42,359 bases of DNA from Streptosporangiaceae bacterium (GCA_025934375.1 JAICYD010000057.1:1-42359), one strand, 5' to 3'; shown: positions 1 through 7,571, counted from the first letter of the stretch. Notes: a model not told the origin generated them from the sequence alone. A program made the numbers and translations.

Positions 1-74
1 GGCAGCTGAGCGACCTCCAGCAGTCGGTCGTCGTCAAGGACAGCACTCCGGCGGACGCCCAGCAGGCCAAGTAG
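1..74 (+). CDS. tatA: Sec-independent translocase TatA, C-terminal end (partial)
   Basis: Only the last 23 codons are present, reading from base 3 to the TAG at 72-74. The visible peptide is polar and Gln/Ser/Asp-rich with no membrane segment, as expected for the soluble tail of a TatA/E protein. The assignment rests on position: tatC starts 43 bases downstream on the same strand and helY follows, which is the tatA-tatC-helY order known from actinobacteria. TatA forms the oligomeric pore element of the twin-arginine translocase. The tail is not conserved enough to identify the gene from sequence alone. Confidence 0.6.
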   Translation, partial: QLSDLQQSVVVKDSTPADAQQAK

Positions 75-117
75 TCCCTGCTCCGCACCTTTACCGGGAG
101 AGGGCGGTCGTACAGCC

Positions 118-1032
118 ATGGCGAGGAAGCCCAGTGCCGTCGCGGGTGCTCGCGTTGTGGGCGAGCAGTACGTGCGCATGAAGCGACGGGAAAACCCCGA
201 GGGGCGCATGCCCCTGCTGCAGCACTTGGCCGAGCTGCGCAACCGTCTGCTCAAGGCGGCCATCGCCTTGATCCTGGGCATGGGCATCGCGCTCGCTTAC
301 TCCAACCAGACGCTCCAGTTCGTCATGCGCCCGTTCTGCGAGGCGACGATCAACGGGCGCTCGGGCTGCCATGGCTACGGCGATCAGCTCGTCATCAACG
401 GCGTCTTCGACGGGTTCTTCATCCGGGTCAAGATCGCGTTCTTCATCGGGCTGATCGGCACTAGCCCGGTCTGGCTGTACCAGCTGTGGGCGTTCATCGC
501 CCCGGGCCTGTACACGCGCGAGAAGAAGTGGGCCTACCTGTTCACCGGGTCCGCGGTGCCGTTGTTCGTCGGCGGCGCCTTCCTCGCCTTCCTCGTGATG
601 GGCCGGGGCCTGCACTACCTGCTCGGCCTGGTTCCCCAGAACACCGCGGCGCTGCCCAGCTTCGACACCTACATCAGCTACTTCACCGGCATGCTGGTCG
701 GCTTCGGCATCGCGTTCGAGCTGCCGCTGGTGATGATCATGCTGAATGTCGCCGGGGTCCTCACCCACGAGCGGTTCCGCCGCTGGCGCAAGATGCTGAT
801 CTTCACCGTCTTCCTGATCGCCGGCATCGCGAACCCCAGCCCGGACCCGTGGACGATGCTGATCCTCGGCGGCATGTGCGTGGTGCTGGTGGAGGCGGCC
901 GAGCTGTTCGTCTACTTCAACGACAGGCGCCGGGCCAGGCACAACCCCAACCCGTACGCGAACCTGGCTGACGACGAGGTTGCCCCGCTCGATGACCCCG
1001 AGCCCGTCGACGCGGACAACAGCGCTAACTAG
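118..1032 (+). CDS. tatC: Sec-independent protein translocase TatC
   Basis: Polytopic membrane component of the twin-arginine translocase, which binds twin-arginine signal peptides of folded exported proteins. The 304-residue product has the TatC layout of six hydrophobic segments, starting near residues 44-61. Conserved features include the N-terminal PLLQHLAELRNRL block, the loop WAFIAPGLYTREKKW, the FGIAFELPLV segment and the late GIANPSPDPW turn. The 5' start is uncertain: an ATG at 178 gives MKRRENPEGRMP, which resembles the N-terminus of many actinobacterial TatC proteins, so the first 20 residues may not be real. It follows tatA and precedes helY. Just after the stop, AGCGC recurs three times and GGCAGCGCTGCC (1041-1052) is a perfect palindrome, possibly a weak terminator. 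Confidence 0.95.
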   Translation: MARKPSAVAGARVVGEQYVRMKRRENPEGRMPLLQHLAELRNRLLKAAIALILGMGIALAYSNQTLQFVMRPFCEATINGRSGCHGYGDQLVINGVFDGFFIRVKIAFFIGLIGTSPVWLYQLWAFIAPGLYTREKKWAYLFTGSAVPLFVGGAFLAFLVMGRGLHYLLGLVPQNTAALPSFDTYISYFTGMLVGFGIAFELPLVMIMLNVAGVLTHERFRRWRKMLIFTVFLIAGIANPSPDPWTMLILGGMCVVLVEAAELFVYFNDRRRARHNPNPYANLADDEVAPLDDPEPVDADNSAN

Positions 1033-1094
1033 CGCAGTCAGGCAGCGCTGCCGGCTCTTGGGTTTACTCCCGTCTCACTGGTCGTGATGTCAAA

Positions 1095-1108
1095 TAGTCT
1101 TGGTCGCA
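1095..1108 (+). promoter_or_regulatory. Candidate leaderless promoter of helY
   Basis: TAGTCT (1095-1100) fits the actinobacterial -10 pattern TANNNT and ends 7 nt before the ATG at 1108. No Shine-Dalgarno precedes that ATG, so transcription would begin at the start codon. No convincing -35 is seen. Confidence 0.4.
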
Positions 1109-4047
1109 TGAGCACACCGGCCCCCGCCAAGGACTCGTCCCCGTCCCCGGCGGAACGGTTCTCCAGGTTCCGCGATCGGCAAGCCGACCCGGATCTCGCC
1201 TCCTTCCGCGATCTGTACGACTTCGCCCTCGATGACTTCCAGGTCGCCGCGTGCGGGGCGCTCAGCTCGGGTAACGGGGTGCTGGTGGCCGCGCCGACCG
1301 GGTCCGGCAAGACCGTCGTCGGCGAGTTCGCGGTCCACCTGGCCCTGGCCCAGGGCCGCAAGTGCTTCTACACCACGCCGATCAAGGCGCTGTCCAACCA
1401 GAAGTACGGCGACCTCGTCCGGCGCTACGGCGCCCACAACGTCGGCCTGCTCACCGGGGACAACTCGGTCAACGGGGACGCCCCGGTCGTGGTGATGACC
1501 ACCGAGGTGCTCCGCAACATGCTCTACGCGGGGTCGGCCACGCTTCGCGACCTCGGCTACGTGGTCCTCGATGAGGTGCACTATCTCGCCGACCGCTCCC
1601 GGGGCGCGGTCTGGGAAGAGGTCATCATCCACCTGCCGGAGTCGGTGCGGGTGGTCGCGCTGTCGGCGACGGTGAGCAACGCCGAGGAGTTCGGCGACTG
1701 GCTGGCCCAGGTGCGCGGCGGGACCGAGGTCATCGTCGATGAGCACCGCCCGGTCCCGTTGTGGCAGCACATGCTGGTCGGCCGGCGCCTGTATGACCTG
1801 TTCACCGACGACGATCATCGCCAGCTCAACCCCGAGCTGGTCCGGCTCGCCCAGCGCGAGATCCGCACCTCGGCGGCGGCCCGGGGCGCCTCCCGGCCTC
1901 GCCGCGGCGAGCGGCGGCCCCGCCGGTACTCCCCGCCGTACCGGCCCGAGGTCATTGACCGGCTGGACGCGGCGGGCCTGCTGCCGGCGATCACGTTCAT
2001 CTTCAGCCGGGCGGGCTGCGACGCGGCCGTCCAGCAGTGCCTGGCCGCCGGGCTGCGGCTGACCACGCCCGACGAGGCCGAGGTGATCGAGTCGCGCGCC
2101 GCGCGCCGGGTCGCCGACATCCCCGAGGAGGACCTGCTCGTCCTGGGCTACCACGACTGGCTCACCGGACTGCGGCGCGGCATCGCGGCGCACCACGCCG
2201 GGATGCTGCCCGCGTTCAAGGAGGTCGTCGAGGAACTATTCGCGGCGGGCCTGGTCCGTGCGGTGTTCGCCACCGAGACGCTCGCGCTCGGCATCAACAT
2301 GCCGGCCAGGACCGTGGTGATCGAGCGGCTGGACAAGTGGAACGGCGAGACCCATGCCCCGCTCACGGCCGGGGAGTACACCCAGCTCACCGGGCGCGCC
2401 GGGCGGCGCGGCATCGACGTGGAGGGCCACGCGGTCGTCTTGTGGCAACCGGGCCTGGACCCAGGGCTGGTCGCGGGCCTGGCCGGCACCCGGACGTACC
2501 CGCTGAACTCCAGCTTCCGCCCGTCCTACAACATGGCCGTCAACCTGACCGGCCGGGCGGGCCGCCGGCGCGCGGCCGCGCTCCTGGAGTCCTCATTCGC
2601 CCAGTTCCAGGCCGACCGCGGCGTCGTCGGGATCGCCCGGCGGCTGCGCCGTGTCCAGCAGCAAGCCGGTGACCTGGCCAAGTCGATGGCCTGCGATGAG
2701 GGCGATTTCACCGAGTACATCGGGATCCGGCGCCAGCTCACCGACCTGGAGAAGGACGCCTCGCGCAACCGCGCCTCCTCGCGCCGGGCGCAGGCACTGC
2801 GCTCCCTGCCGCTGCTGCGCCGCGGCGACATCATCGCCATTCCCGGCGGCCGCCGGGCGGGCCTGGCGGTCGTCTTGTCCCCGCCCCCGGCCTCGGTCGC
2901 CGACGGGCCGCAGCCGCTGCGGCGCACGACCGCCGACGGCCCGCTGGTGCTCACCTCGGGCGGCCAGGTCAAGCAGCTGTGGGCGGCGGACTTCCCGGTG
3001 CCGGCCGAGCCGGTGGACCGGGTGAAGATCCCCCCCTCGTTCAGCGAGCGGTCACCGAAGCACCGGCGCGACCTCGTCTCGGCCATGCGCAGCAGGCTAG
3101 CGGGCCGCGACCTCGATGATCTCCCGCACAACGGCGCCGGGGAGCACCGACGCGGGGGCAATGGCGCGGCGGCCGACGGCGGGGGAGTCCCCCACGACGT
3201 CGCCGAGCTGCGCCGCGAGCTGCGGCGCCACCCCTGCCACGCCTGCCCTGACCGCGAGGAGCACGCGCGGTTCGCCGAGCGGTACGTGCGCCTGCAGCGG
3301 GACGCCGAGGAGCTGCAGCGGCAGATCAGCGGCCGCTCGCACGTGATCGCGCGCACGTTCGAGCGGGTGTGCTCGGTACTGGACCAGCTCGGGTACCTCG
3401 ACGGCGACCGGGTGACGCCGGATGGCAGGCGGCTTGGCCGGCTGTACTCCGAGCTGGACCTGCTCGCCGCCGAGTGCCTGCGCCGGGGCTTCTGGGAGGG
3501 GCTGAACCCGGCGGAGCTGGCGGCCTGCGTGTCGGTGCTGACGTTCGAGTCGCGGCTGCAGTCCGACGACGCCCAGCCCGCGCGGCTGCCCAAGGGGCCG
3601 GTCCGCGACGTGCTGGACGACATGTCGCGGACGTGGGTGGAGCTTGAGCACCTGGAGCGCCGCAACAGCCTGTCGTTCCTGCGCGAGCCCGACCCCGGCT
3701 TCGTGTGGGCAGCCTACCGATGGGTGCGCGGCGCGAAGCTGGAGGACGTCCTGGAGTCGGCGCCCGGCCTGACCCCGGGCGACTTCGTCCGCTCGATCAA
3801 GCAACTGATGGACCTGCTGGACCAGGTCGCCGTGGCCGCCTCTTCCCGGGCAGCCGGGGACGCCGCCGCGGACGGTGCCACAGTGGCTGGCACAGTGGCT
3901 GGCACTGTGGCTGCCAGCGCGGGCAAGCCGGGCGCGGCGGACGACGACCCAGCGGCGCGCCGCGGCCGCGGCGTGGCTGAGACGGCCCGCGCGGCCATCG
4001 ACGCGATGCGGCGCGGCGTAGTCGCCTACACGACGGTCACGGACTGA
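1108..4047 (+). CDS. helY: Ski2-like DEVH-box RNA helicase HelY
   Basis: Superfamily 2 RNA helicase of the Ski2/Mtr4 group, presumed to act in RNA processing or decay. Residues about 61-68 carry the Walker A motif APTGSGKT. The DEVH box lies near residue 154, SAT (motif III) near 185, and QLTGRAGRRG (motif VI) near 425. The C-terminal part, from about residue 730, fits a DSHCT domain. I place the start at ATG 1108, because an in-frame TANNNT box ends 7 nt before it. GTG 1084 and ATG 1087 are also in frame but have no clear ribosome site. A tandem 12-bp repeat at 3880-3915 encodes a Val/Ala/Gly/Thr linker near the C-terminus. It lies directly after tatC, as in Mycobacterium tuberculosis (Rv2093c-Rv2092c). 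Confidence 0.93.
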   Translation: MSTPAPAKDSSPSPAERFSRFRDRQADPDLASFRDLYDFALDDFQVAACGALSSGNGVLVAAPTGSGKTVVGEFAVHLALAQGRKCFYTTPIKALSNQKYGDLVRRYGAHNVGLLTGDNSVNGDAPVVVMTTEVLRNMLYAGSATLRDLGYVVLDEVHYLADRSRGAVWEEVIIHLPESVRVVALSATVSNAEEFGDWLAQVRGGTEVIVDEHRPVPLWQHMLVGRRLYDLFTDDDHRQLNPELVRLAQREIRTSAAARGASRPRRGERRPRRYSPPYRPEVIDRLDAAGLLPAITFIFSRAGCDAAVQQCLAAGLRLTTPDEAEVIESRAARRVADIPEEDLLVLGYHDWLTGLRRGIAAHHAGMLPAFKEVVEELFAAGLVRAVFATETLALGINMPARTVVIERLDKWNGETHAPLTAGEYTQLTGRAGRRGIDVEGHAVVLWQPGLDPGLVAGLAGTRTYPLNSSFRPSYNMAVNLTGRAGRRRAAALLESSFAQFQADRGVVGIARRLRRVQQQAGDLAKSMACDEGDFTEYIGIRRQLTDLEKDASRNRASSRRAQALRSLPLLRRGDIIAIPGGRRAGLAVVLSPPPASVADGPQPLRRTTADGPLVLTSGGQVKQLWAADFPVPAEPVDRVKIPPSFSERSPKHRRDLVSAMRSRLAGRDLDDLPHNGAGEHRRGGNGAAADGGGVPHDVAELRRELRRHPCHACPDREEHARFAERYVRLQRDAEELQRQISGRSHVIARTFERVCSVLDQLGYLDGDRVTPDGRRLGRLYSELDLLAAECLRRGFWEGLNPAELAACVSVLTFESRLQSDDAQPARLPKGPVRDVLDDMSRTWVELEHLERRNSLSFLREPDPGFVWAAYRWVRGAKLEDVLESAPGLTPGDFVRSIKQLMDLLDQVAVAASSRAAGDAAADGATVAGTVAGTVAASAGKPGAADDDPAARRGRGVAETARAAIDAMRRGVVAYTTVTD

Positions 4048-4234
4048 CGCGCGGCCGCGGTCCCGACCGGGCAATTCCCCGGGTTTTCCGCTAGCCCTTC
4101 CCCGTGTTCGCCCCGCTTCCCCTTGTTCCCCTAGTGTCCCCTGTCCCCGGCAGCCGTCCCCATCGTGGTGGGCGACGGGCGCCGGAAATGATCCCGGCGC
4201 GGGGAGCCCGTCGCTTGCCCCGACTGGATTGGCG

Positions 4235-4852
4235 CTACTTCGGCGGCGCGAGGACCTTGTTCGGGTCCTGCAGGAGCACGATGCCGGAGATGTGGTCGTA
4301 CAGGGTTCGCCGGTCCTTGTTGACCAGCATCATGACGAACGAGACGAGGCCACCGAACGCGATGTAGTCGATCACGGACCGGCTGAGCCCCCACAGGAAC
4401 ATCTGGCCCCAGCTGGCGACGGTGTTCTCCTGCATCCTCCAGCAGCGGATCCCGAGCACTTGCTGGGTCGGGGTCTGGCCGTTCGCCCAGGTGATCGCGC
4501 CCCAGATCAGGTAGCCGATGCCGAGCGTGATCAGGGAGAGCACGAAAGACAGGAAGAACGCGCCGATCCGGATGCCCACGCTGGCGACCTGGGTGCCCTC
4601 CGGGATGGTGAGCCCGGTCGCCGGGTCGAGGAACAGGCCGCCCGGAGCGGACTGGTATCCGGGCATCGGGGGGGCGGGCTGCAGGTAGCCGCCCGGCTGC
4701 TGGTAACCGCCGGACTGGAAATCAGCGGGCTGCTGATACCCGGGCGGCGCCTGGTACCCAGGTGCCTGGTATCCGGGCGCCGGCGCCCCCGGCGGCGGTG
4801 TTTGCGGGCCGGGCGACCCGTAGGCGGGAGTATTCCATCCCTGATCAGTCAC
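4235..4852 (-). CDS. RDD family membrane protein with Pro/Gly/Gln/Tyr-rich N-terminus
   Basis: The 205-residue product has two parts. Residues 1 to about 75 are low complexity, with repeated GYQ/PGYQ units. The rest is an RDD domain with hydrophobic segments near residues 90-130 and 150-180, the signature GIRIGAFFLSF, and a late KDRRTLYDHISGIVLL block. RDD proteins are small membrane proteins of mostly unknown function; some have been linked to cation/proton transport. The start is GTG at 4850-4852, preceded on its strand by GGAAGGTAGG. It is transcribed towards helY, leaving 187 bases of pyrimidine-rich DNA between the two gene ends in which I recognise no gene. Confidence 0.85.
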   Translation of the reverse strand: MTDQGWNTPAYGSPGPQTPPPGAPAPGYQAPGYQAPPGYQQPADFQSGGYQQPGGYLQPAPPMPGYQSAPGGLFLDPATGLTIPEGTQVASVGIRIGAFFLSFVLSLITLGIGYLIWGAITWANGQTPTQQVLGIRCWRMQENTVASWGQMFLWGLSRSVIDYIAFGGLVSFVMMLVNKDRRTLYDHISGIVLLQDPNKVLAPPK

Positions 4853-5267
4853 GGTGACCTACCTTCCGTTGTGGCCGAATTCATCCGGACTCTATGCGGG
4901 CAAAGCGCCGCCGGAAAGATATGCGTGGCTATCGCGGCTGAACCGTTACTGGGGTGGTTTGCCGAATAGTGGCTGCTCGGGCGGCCGGGAAACACGCGCC
5001 CGCTTTCCCGCACATGATTGCACCGCGCGTTTCCGGAAGGACGTTCCCCCAGGACGCATGAAGTCAGCCGGCGCAAAGTCGATTACGCATTGCTATAAGT
5101 GCGTTACGTATCGTCGCTCATGGTGGGCGGGTGGCGGGGCGGGGACGGCACCGGCTCGGACCGGAGCTAAGTATTAACGCAGTCTATGCATGGGTAGAAG
5201 ACTGGCATTGGTGCTTATAGGAGCTGGTCGTTAGCCTGGAACTCGTAGCAGGCTTTAAGGAGGCGCC
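4853..5267. other. 415-bp intergenic region between divergent RDD and cupin genes
   Basis: No coding sequence is supported here. The stretch 5080-5115 is locally AT-richer and contains a partial inverted repeat, ACGCA ... TGCGT flanked by CGAT ... ATCG, which could be an operator or hairpin. GGGAAA ... TTTCCC is a second inverted repeat around 4989-5011. The right end carries a strong Shine-Dalgarno (TAAGGAGG) just before the GTG at 5268. Several TA-rich hexamers occur between 5090 and 5220, but none has a well-spaced -35, so I do not name a promoter. Confidence 0.5.
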
Positions 5268-5876
5268 GTGTCACGAGCATCAGTGTCCTCAGCCGTCCCG
5301 GATGCCGAGAGGGTCGCGGCTACCACGCGGAGCGCTATCGGGGTCCCGCTTCCCGCGGTGGTCGGCGGCTGCCCGCGGTTCCTGCTGGCCTCGGTCCGCC
5401 GCGCGGTCCGCGCCGGCGGCGACTGGCAGCAGGTCGCTGACCGGGTCGCCGGCGTGCTGCGCAGCCAGCTCCCGGGGCCGGGCATCGTGACGCCCGAGCA
5501 GCTGCGCGGGGACCCGGCGGGCTACCAGACCCACCTCCTGCACGCCGAGCCGGACGGCTCCTTCTCCGTCACCGTCATGGTGTGGCTGCCCGGCCAGCGG
5601 ACCTCAATCCACGACCACCTCGCCTGGTGCGTCACCGCGGTCTTGCAGGGCACCGAGTACGAGGAGATCTTCGCCCCTGAGCCCGCCGCCACGGACCGGG
5701 GGCCGGCGCTGCGGGTCATCGCCCGCAACGAGAACGAGGTCGGCGCGGTCGCGGGCTTCGCGCCTCCCGGCGACATCCACCGGGTGACCAACTCCGGGGC
5801 CGGAACGGCCGTGTCCATGCATATCTACGGCACCGACATCACGCGCGTCGGCTCCAGCGTCCGCCGCGAGTATTAG
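5268..5876 (+). CDS. Cysteine dioxygenase family cupin protein
   Basis: A 202-residue single-domain cupin of the cysteine dioxygenase type. These non-haem iron enzymes oxidise a thiol (cysteine, or 3-mercaptopropionate in relatives) to the sulfinic acid. The metal-ligand pattern is visible: His115 and His117 in SIHDH, and His171 in PPGDIHRVTN, with Glu in the EYEEIF strand between them. The start is GTG 5268, supported by TAAGGAGG a few bases upstream. It is monocistronic, flanked by a long intergenic region and a clear terminator at 5920-5955. Substrate choice between cysteine and another thiol cannot be decided from sequence. Confidence 0.85.
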   Translation: MSRASVSSAVPDAERVAATTRSAIGVPLPAVVGGCPRFLLASVRRAVRAGGDWQQVADRVAGVLRSQLPGPGIVTPEQLRGDPAGYQTHLLHAEPDGSFSVTVMVWLPGQRTSIHDHLAWCVTAVLQGTEYEEIFAPEPAATDRGPALRVIARNENEVGAVAGFAPPGDIHRVTNSGAGTAVSMHIYGTDITRVGSSVRREY

Positions 5877-5919
5877 GCGGGGCCCGAAGCCTCCGCACGC
5901 GTTTGCCCCCGGCATCCCC

Positions 5920-5955
5920 AGCCAGCGCCACCTCCTTGGCGCTGGCTTCTTCCTT
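5920..5955 (+). terminator. Intrinsic terminator after the cupin gene
   Basis: An 11-bp perfect stem (AGCCAGCGCCA at 5920-5930 with TGGCGCTGGCT at 5937-5947), a 6-nt loop and a T-rich tail (TTCTTCCTT). It lies 44 bases after the cupin stop. Confidence 0.8.
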
Positions 5956-5980
5956 GGGGGCACGTGGCTTGTCAAGCGAT

Positions 5981-6016
5981 CGTTAGCGATATATCGTTGA
6001 ACTAACGCGAACGATA
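5981..6016. promoter_or_regulatory. Nested inverted repeats, probable PadR operator
   Basis: Three interleaved symmetries lie just upstream of the PadR gene. The palindrome CGATATATCG is at 5987-5996. TATCGTT (5992-5998) pairs with AACGATA (6010-6016). CGTTAG (5981-5986) pairs with CTAACG (6002-6007). PadR family regulators usually bind AT-rich palindromes in their own promoter, so autoregulation is inferred. GATCG/CGATCG words continue on both sides. Confidence 0.6.
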
Positions 6017-6041
6017 CGATACCGATCGAAGGAGAGTCGTC

Positions 6042-6938
6042 ATGCATGACGAACGTAGGCGCGGACCGCGCGGCGAGGGCTGGGGACCACCATGGAGTGG
6101 CCGCGGCGAGGGGCCGCGCAGGGGGCGCGGAAACTGGGGTTACGCCATGGGCGGCCCCGAGGGGCCGGGCGGCCCGGGGCGCGGCCCCGGGGATCCCGGA
6201 CGAGGCTGGGGCGGCCCTCGCGGCGACTGGGGCGGCGGCCCCGGCAAGCGCCATGGCTGGGCCTGGGAAGGGCCTGGCATGCCGCCGGTGCCGCCGCCGC
6301 CGGAGTTCGGCCCGGGGTTCGGCCCGGGGTTCGGGCCGGGGTTCGGCCCGGGATTCGGCCGCAAGCGCGGCTTCGGCGGGCCTGGGCACCGGCGCGCCCG
6401 GCGCGGCGACGTCCGCGGGGCCATCCTCGACCTGCTGGCCGAGGGGCAGCCGTGGAACGGATACCAGATCATCCAGGAGATCGCCCAGCGCACCAACGGC
6501 ATCTGGCGGCCATCAGCCGGGTCTGTTTACCCGGCGTTGCAGCAGCTGGAAGACGAGGGGCTGATCAGCCCCGAGGGCGAGGGCCGCCGCCGGATGTACA
6601 CGCTCACCGCGGAGGGGCGGGCCTACGCCGAGGCGCACCGCGATGAGCTGCGCGCCTCGTGGGACGCCGTCGCCGGGATGACCGACGACGCCGCTGTCGA
6701 GCTCGGCAACATGATCCGCCAGATCATGATGGCGGTGATGGAGGTCCGCCGGGCCGGGTCGCCCGCCCAGCTCGCCGAGGCGCGCCGCGTGCTCGCCGAG
6801 ACCCGCCGGTCGCTGTACCGCATCCTCGCCGACGACGTGGAGGACGAGGACGCCGAGGACGCCGGCACTGGGCCCGCCAACAGCGGGTCGGCCGGCGAGG
6901 CGGACGACCTGGCGGACGGCGGGCAGGGCAGCGAGTGA
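6042..6938 (+). CDS. PadR family transcriptional regulator with long Gly/Arg/Pro-rich N-terminal extension
   Basis: The C-terminal half, from about residue 120, is a PadR winged helix: RGDVRGAILDLLAEG, then WNGYQIIQEIAQRT, GSVYPALQQLEDEGLI and the wing RRRMYTLTAEGRAYAE. A helical dimerisation tail and an acidic end follow. Residues 1 to about 118 are low complexity, rich in Gly, Arg, Pro and Trp, with four FGPG repeats just before the DNA-binding domain. Typical PadR proteins are 100-200 residues; this one is 298. The start at ATG 6042 has AAGGAG 7 nt upstream. Nested palindromes at 5981-6016 suggest autoregulation, and a hairpin at 6944-6971 ends the gene. No partner gene is adjacent on this strand, so its targets are unknown. 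Confidence 0.9.
   Translation: MHDERRRGPRGEGWGPPWSGRGEGPRRGRGNWGYAMGGPEGPGGPGRGPGDPGRGWGGPRGDWGGGPGKRHGWAWEGPGMPPVPPPPEFGPGFGPGFGPGFGPGFGRKRGFGGPGHRRARRGDVRGAILDLLAEGQPWNGYQIIQEIAQRTNGIWRPSAGSVYPALQQLEDEGLISPEGEGRRRMYTLTAEGRAYAEAHRDELRASWDAVAGMTDDAAVELGNMIRQIMMAVMEVRRAGSPAQLAEARRVLAETRRSLYRILADDVEDEDAEDAGTGPANSGSAGEADDLADGGQGSE
6306..6353 (+). repeat. Four 12-bp tandem repeats in the PadR gene
   Basis: Four near-identical units of TTCGGCCCGGGG encode repeated Phe-Gly-Pro-Gly. Third positions differ slightly between units. They lie in the disordered linker immediately before the winged helix. Confidence 0.85.
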
Positions 6939-6943
6939 GCGAT

Positions 6944-6971
6944 CGGGCCCGCCAGCGTGGTGGCGGGCCCG
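6944..6971 (+). terminator. Hairpin terminator after the PadR gene
   Basis: An 11-bp perfect GC stem (CGGGCCCGCCA with TGGCGGGCCCG) around the 6-nt loop GCGTGG, starting 6 bases after the stop. There is no T-tract, as is common for actinobacterial hairpin terminators. Confidence 0.65.
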
Positions 6972-7035
6972 GCCAGGCGATCGCGCAGTTCCGAAAAACG
7001 GGAGTAACTAAGCAAACGTTTGCCGGCCCAAACCG

Positions 7036-7262
7036 CCTGCACTCCAGGCTTAAACATCAAGCTCGCTCATAGGGCTTCTCGCGTAGCAAAAATCACCAAG
7101 GTACACTCTCGGTGCTTCTCGCGCAGCAAAACACCAAGTCGCGCCCGGCGATACTTCGGCTGTGGTTAAACGGTCAAGTCCTGCTCAGAGTGCTTCCCGG
7201 GGGCTAAACATCAAGCGCCGCTCAGAGTGCTTCCCGGGGGGCTAAAGGCCAAGCCTCGCTCA
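7036..7262. repeat. Six-unit degenerate tandem array, period 37-40 bp
   Basis: Six head-to-tail units can be aligned by the word CAAG, which falls at 7058, 7097, 7135, 7175, 7212 and 7250 (steps 39, 38, 40, 37, 38). The plus-strand unit reads roughly TGCTTC, a GC-rich block, GGCTAAACATCAAG, then CGCTCAGAG. The two right-hand units are the best match to each other. The next two (from 7074 and 7114) share TTCTCGCGNAGCAAAA instead, and the first unit is the most diverged. GCTT ... AAGC at unit ends can pair. On the minus strand the two right-hand units contain C6 and C5 runs. There are no spacers, so it is not CRISPR, and no ORF spans it convincingly. Confidence 0.75.
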
Positions 7263-7380
7263 ATAAAGGGCGACGCAGGGTGGCTACGGGGGCAAACCAC
7301 CCTGCGTCGCAATCATCGGCGTTCCGACGGGGGCCCGGAACGCCGGCAGTGGTGCCCTGACGGGGGACCAGAGCACCGAT
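7262..7380 (-). ncRNA. Candidate small RNA, three hairpins with CCCCCGU loops (6C-like)
   Basis: Read on the minus strand, three consecutive hairpins each expose CCCCCGT in the loop. The first is at 7351-7377: stem GGTGC/GCACC plus CTG/CAG with one mismatch, loop GTCCCCCGT. The second is at 7317-7345: perfect 10-bp stem, loop GGCCCCCGT. The third is at 7270-7310: perfect 14-bp stem, loop TTTGCCCCCGTAG, followed by a T-rich tail (CCTTTATTG), so it can double as terminator. A TACCAT box and a TTGCAC box lie just upstream (7385-7415). The actinobacterial 6C RNA class is defined by two stem-loops with runs of about six cytosines in the loops. This candidate has three hairpins with five, so it is a relative or variant by inference. 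The predicted length is about 115-120 nt. Confidence 0.6.
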
Positions 7381-7384
7381 ATGA

Positions 7385-7415
7385 ATGGTACAACGAAACG
7401 CCCCCCGATGTGCAA
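7385..7415 (-). promoter_or_regulatory. Candidate promoter of the small RNA
   Basis: On the minus strand TTGCAC (7410-7415) and TACCAT (7385-7390) are separated by 19 nt, a little long. Transcription would start near 7378-7380, at the 5' foot of the first C-loop hairpin. The bases between this promoter and the DUF3099 terminator (7416-7545) hold no gene I recognise, only a GTTGCG ... CGCAAC inverted repeat (7496-7501, 7523-7528). Confidence 0.4.
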
Positions 7416-7545
7416 GAACCAATTTGCGTCTTTATCTGGCCGCAACCATCCCGATGCACGGGAAGGTCAAAGGAAGGGCTGCCGAGCGCAAGAAGGTTGC
7501 GAGATAGACGTGCATAAAATTTCGCAACACGCTGAAAGCGTCACG

Positions 7546-7571
7546 TCGCCCGCCGTAGGCGACGCGGGCGA
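7546..7571 (-). terminator. Hairpin terminator after DUF3099 gene
   Basis: TCGCCCGC (7546-7553) pairs with GCGGGCGA (7564-7571), an 8-bp stem with a 10-nt loop, starting 13 bases beyond the DUF3099 stop on the minus strand. Confidence 0.5.

Noticed and set aside
91..942. Long open frame antisense to tatC
   Set aside because: It mirrors tatC third-position GC bias and encodes a low-complexity His/Gln/Asp/Arg-rich product; a shadow frame.
4229..4969. Long plus-strand frame across the RDD gene
   Set aside because: Antisense shadow of the RDD gene; the minus-strand product has membrane segments and the family motifs.
6992..7072. Coding continuation or small gene between the PadR terminator and the repeat array
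   Set aside because: Short open frames exist but have no ribosome site and run through the repeat units; codon use does not look coding.
7036..7262. CRISPR array
   Set aside because: Units are contiguous, degenerate and without unique spacers, and there are no cas genes nearby.
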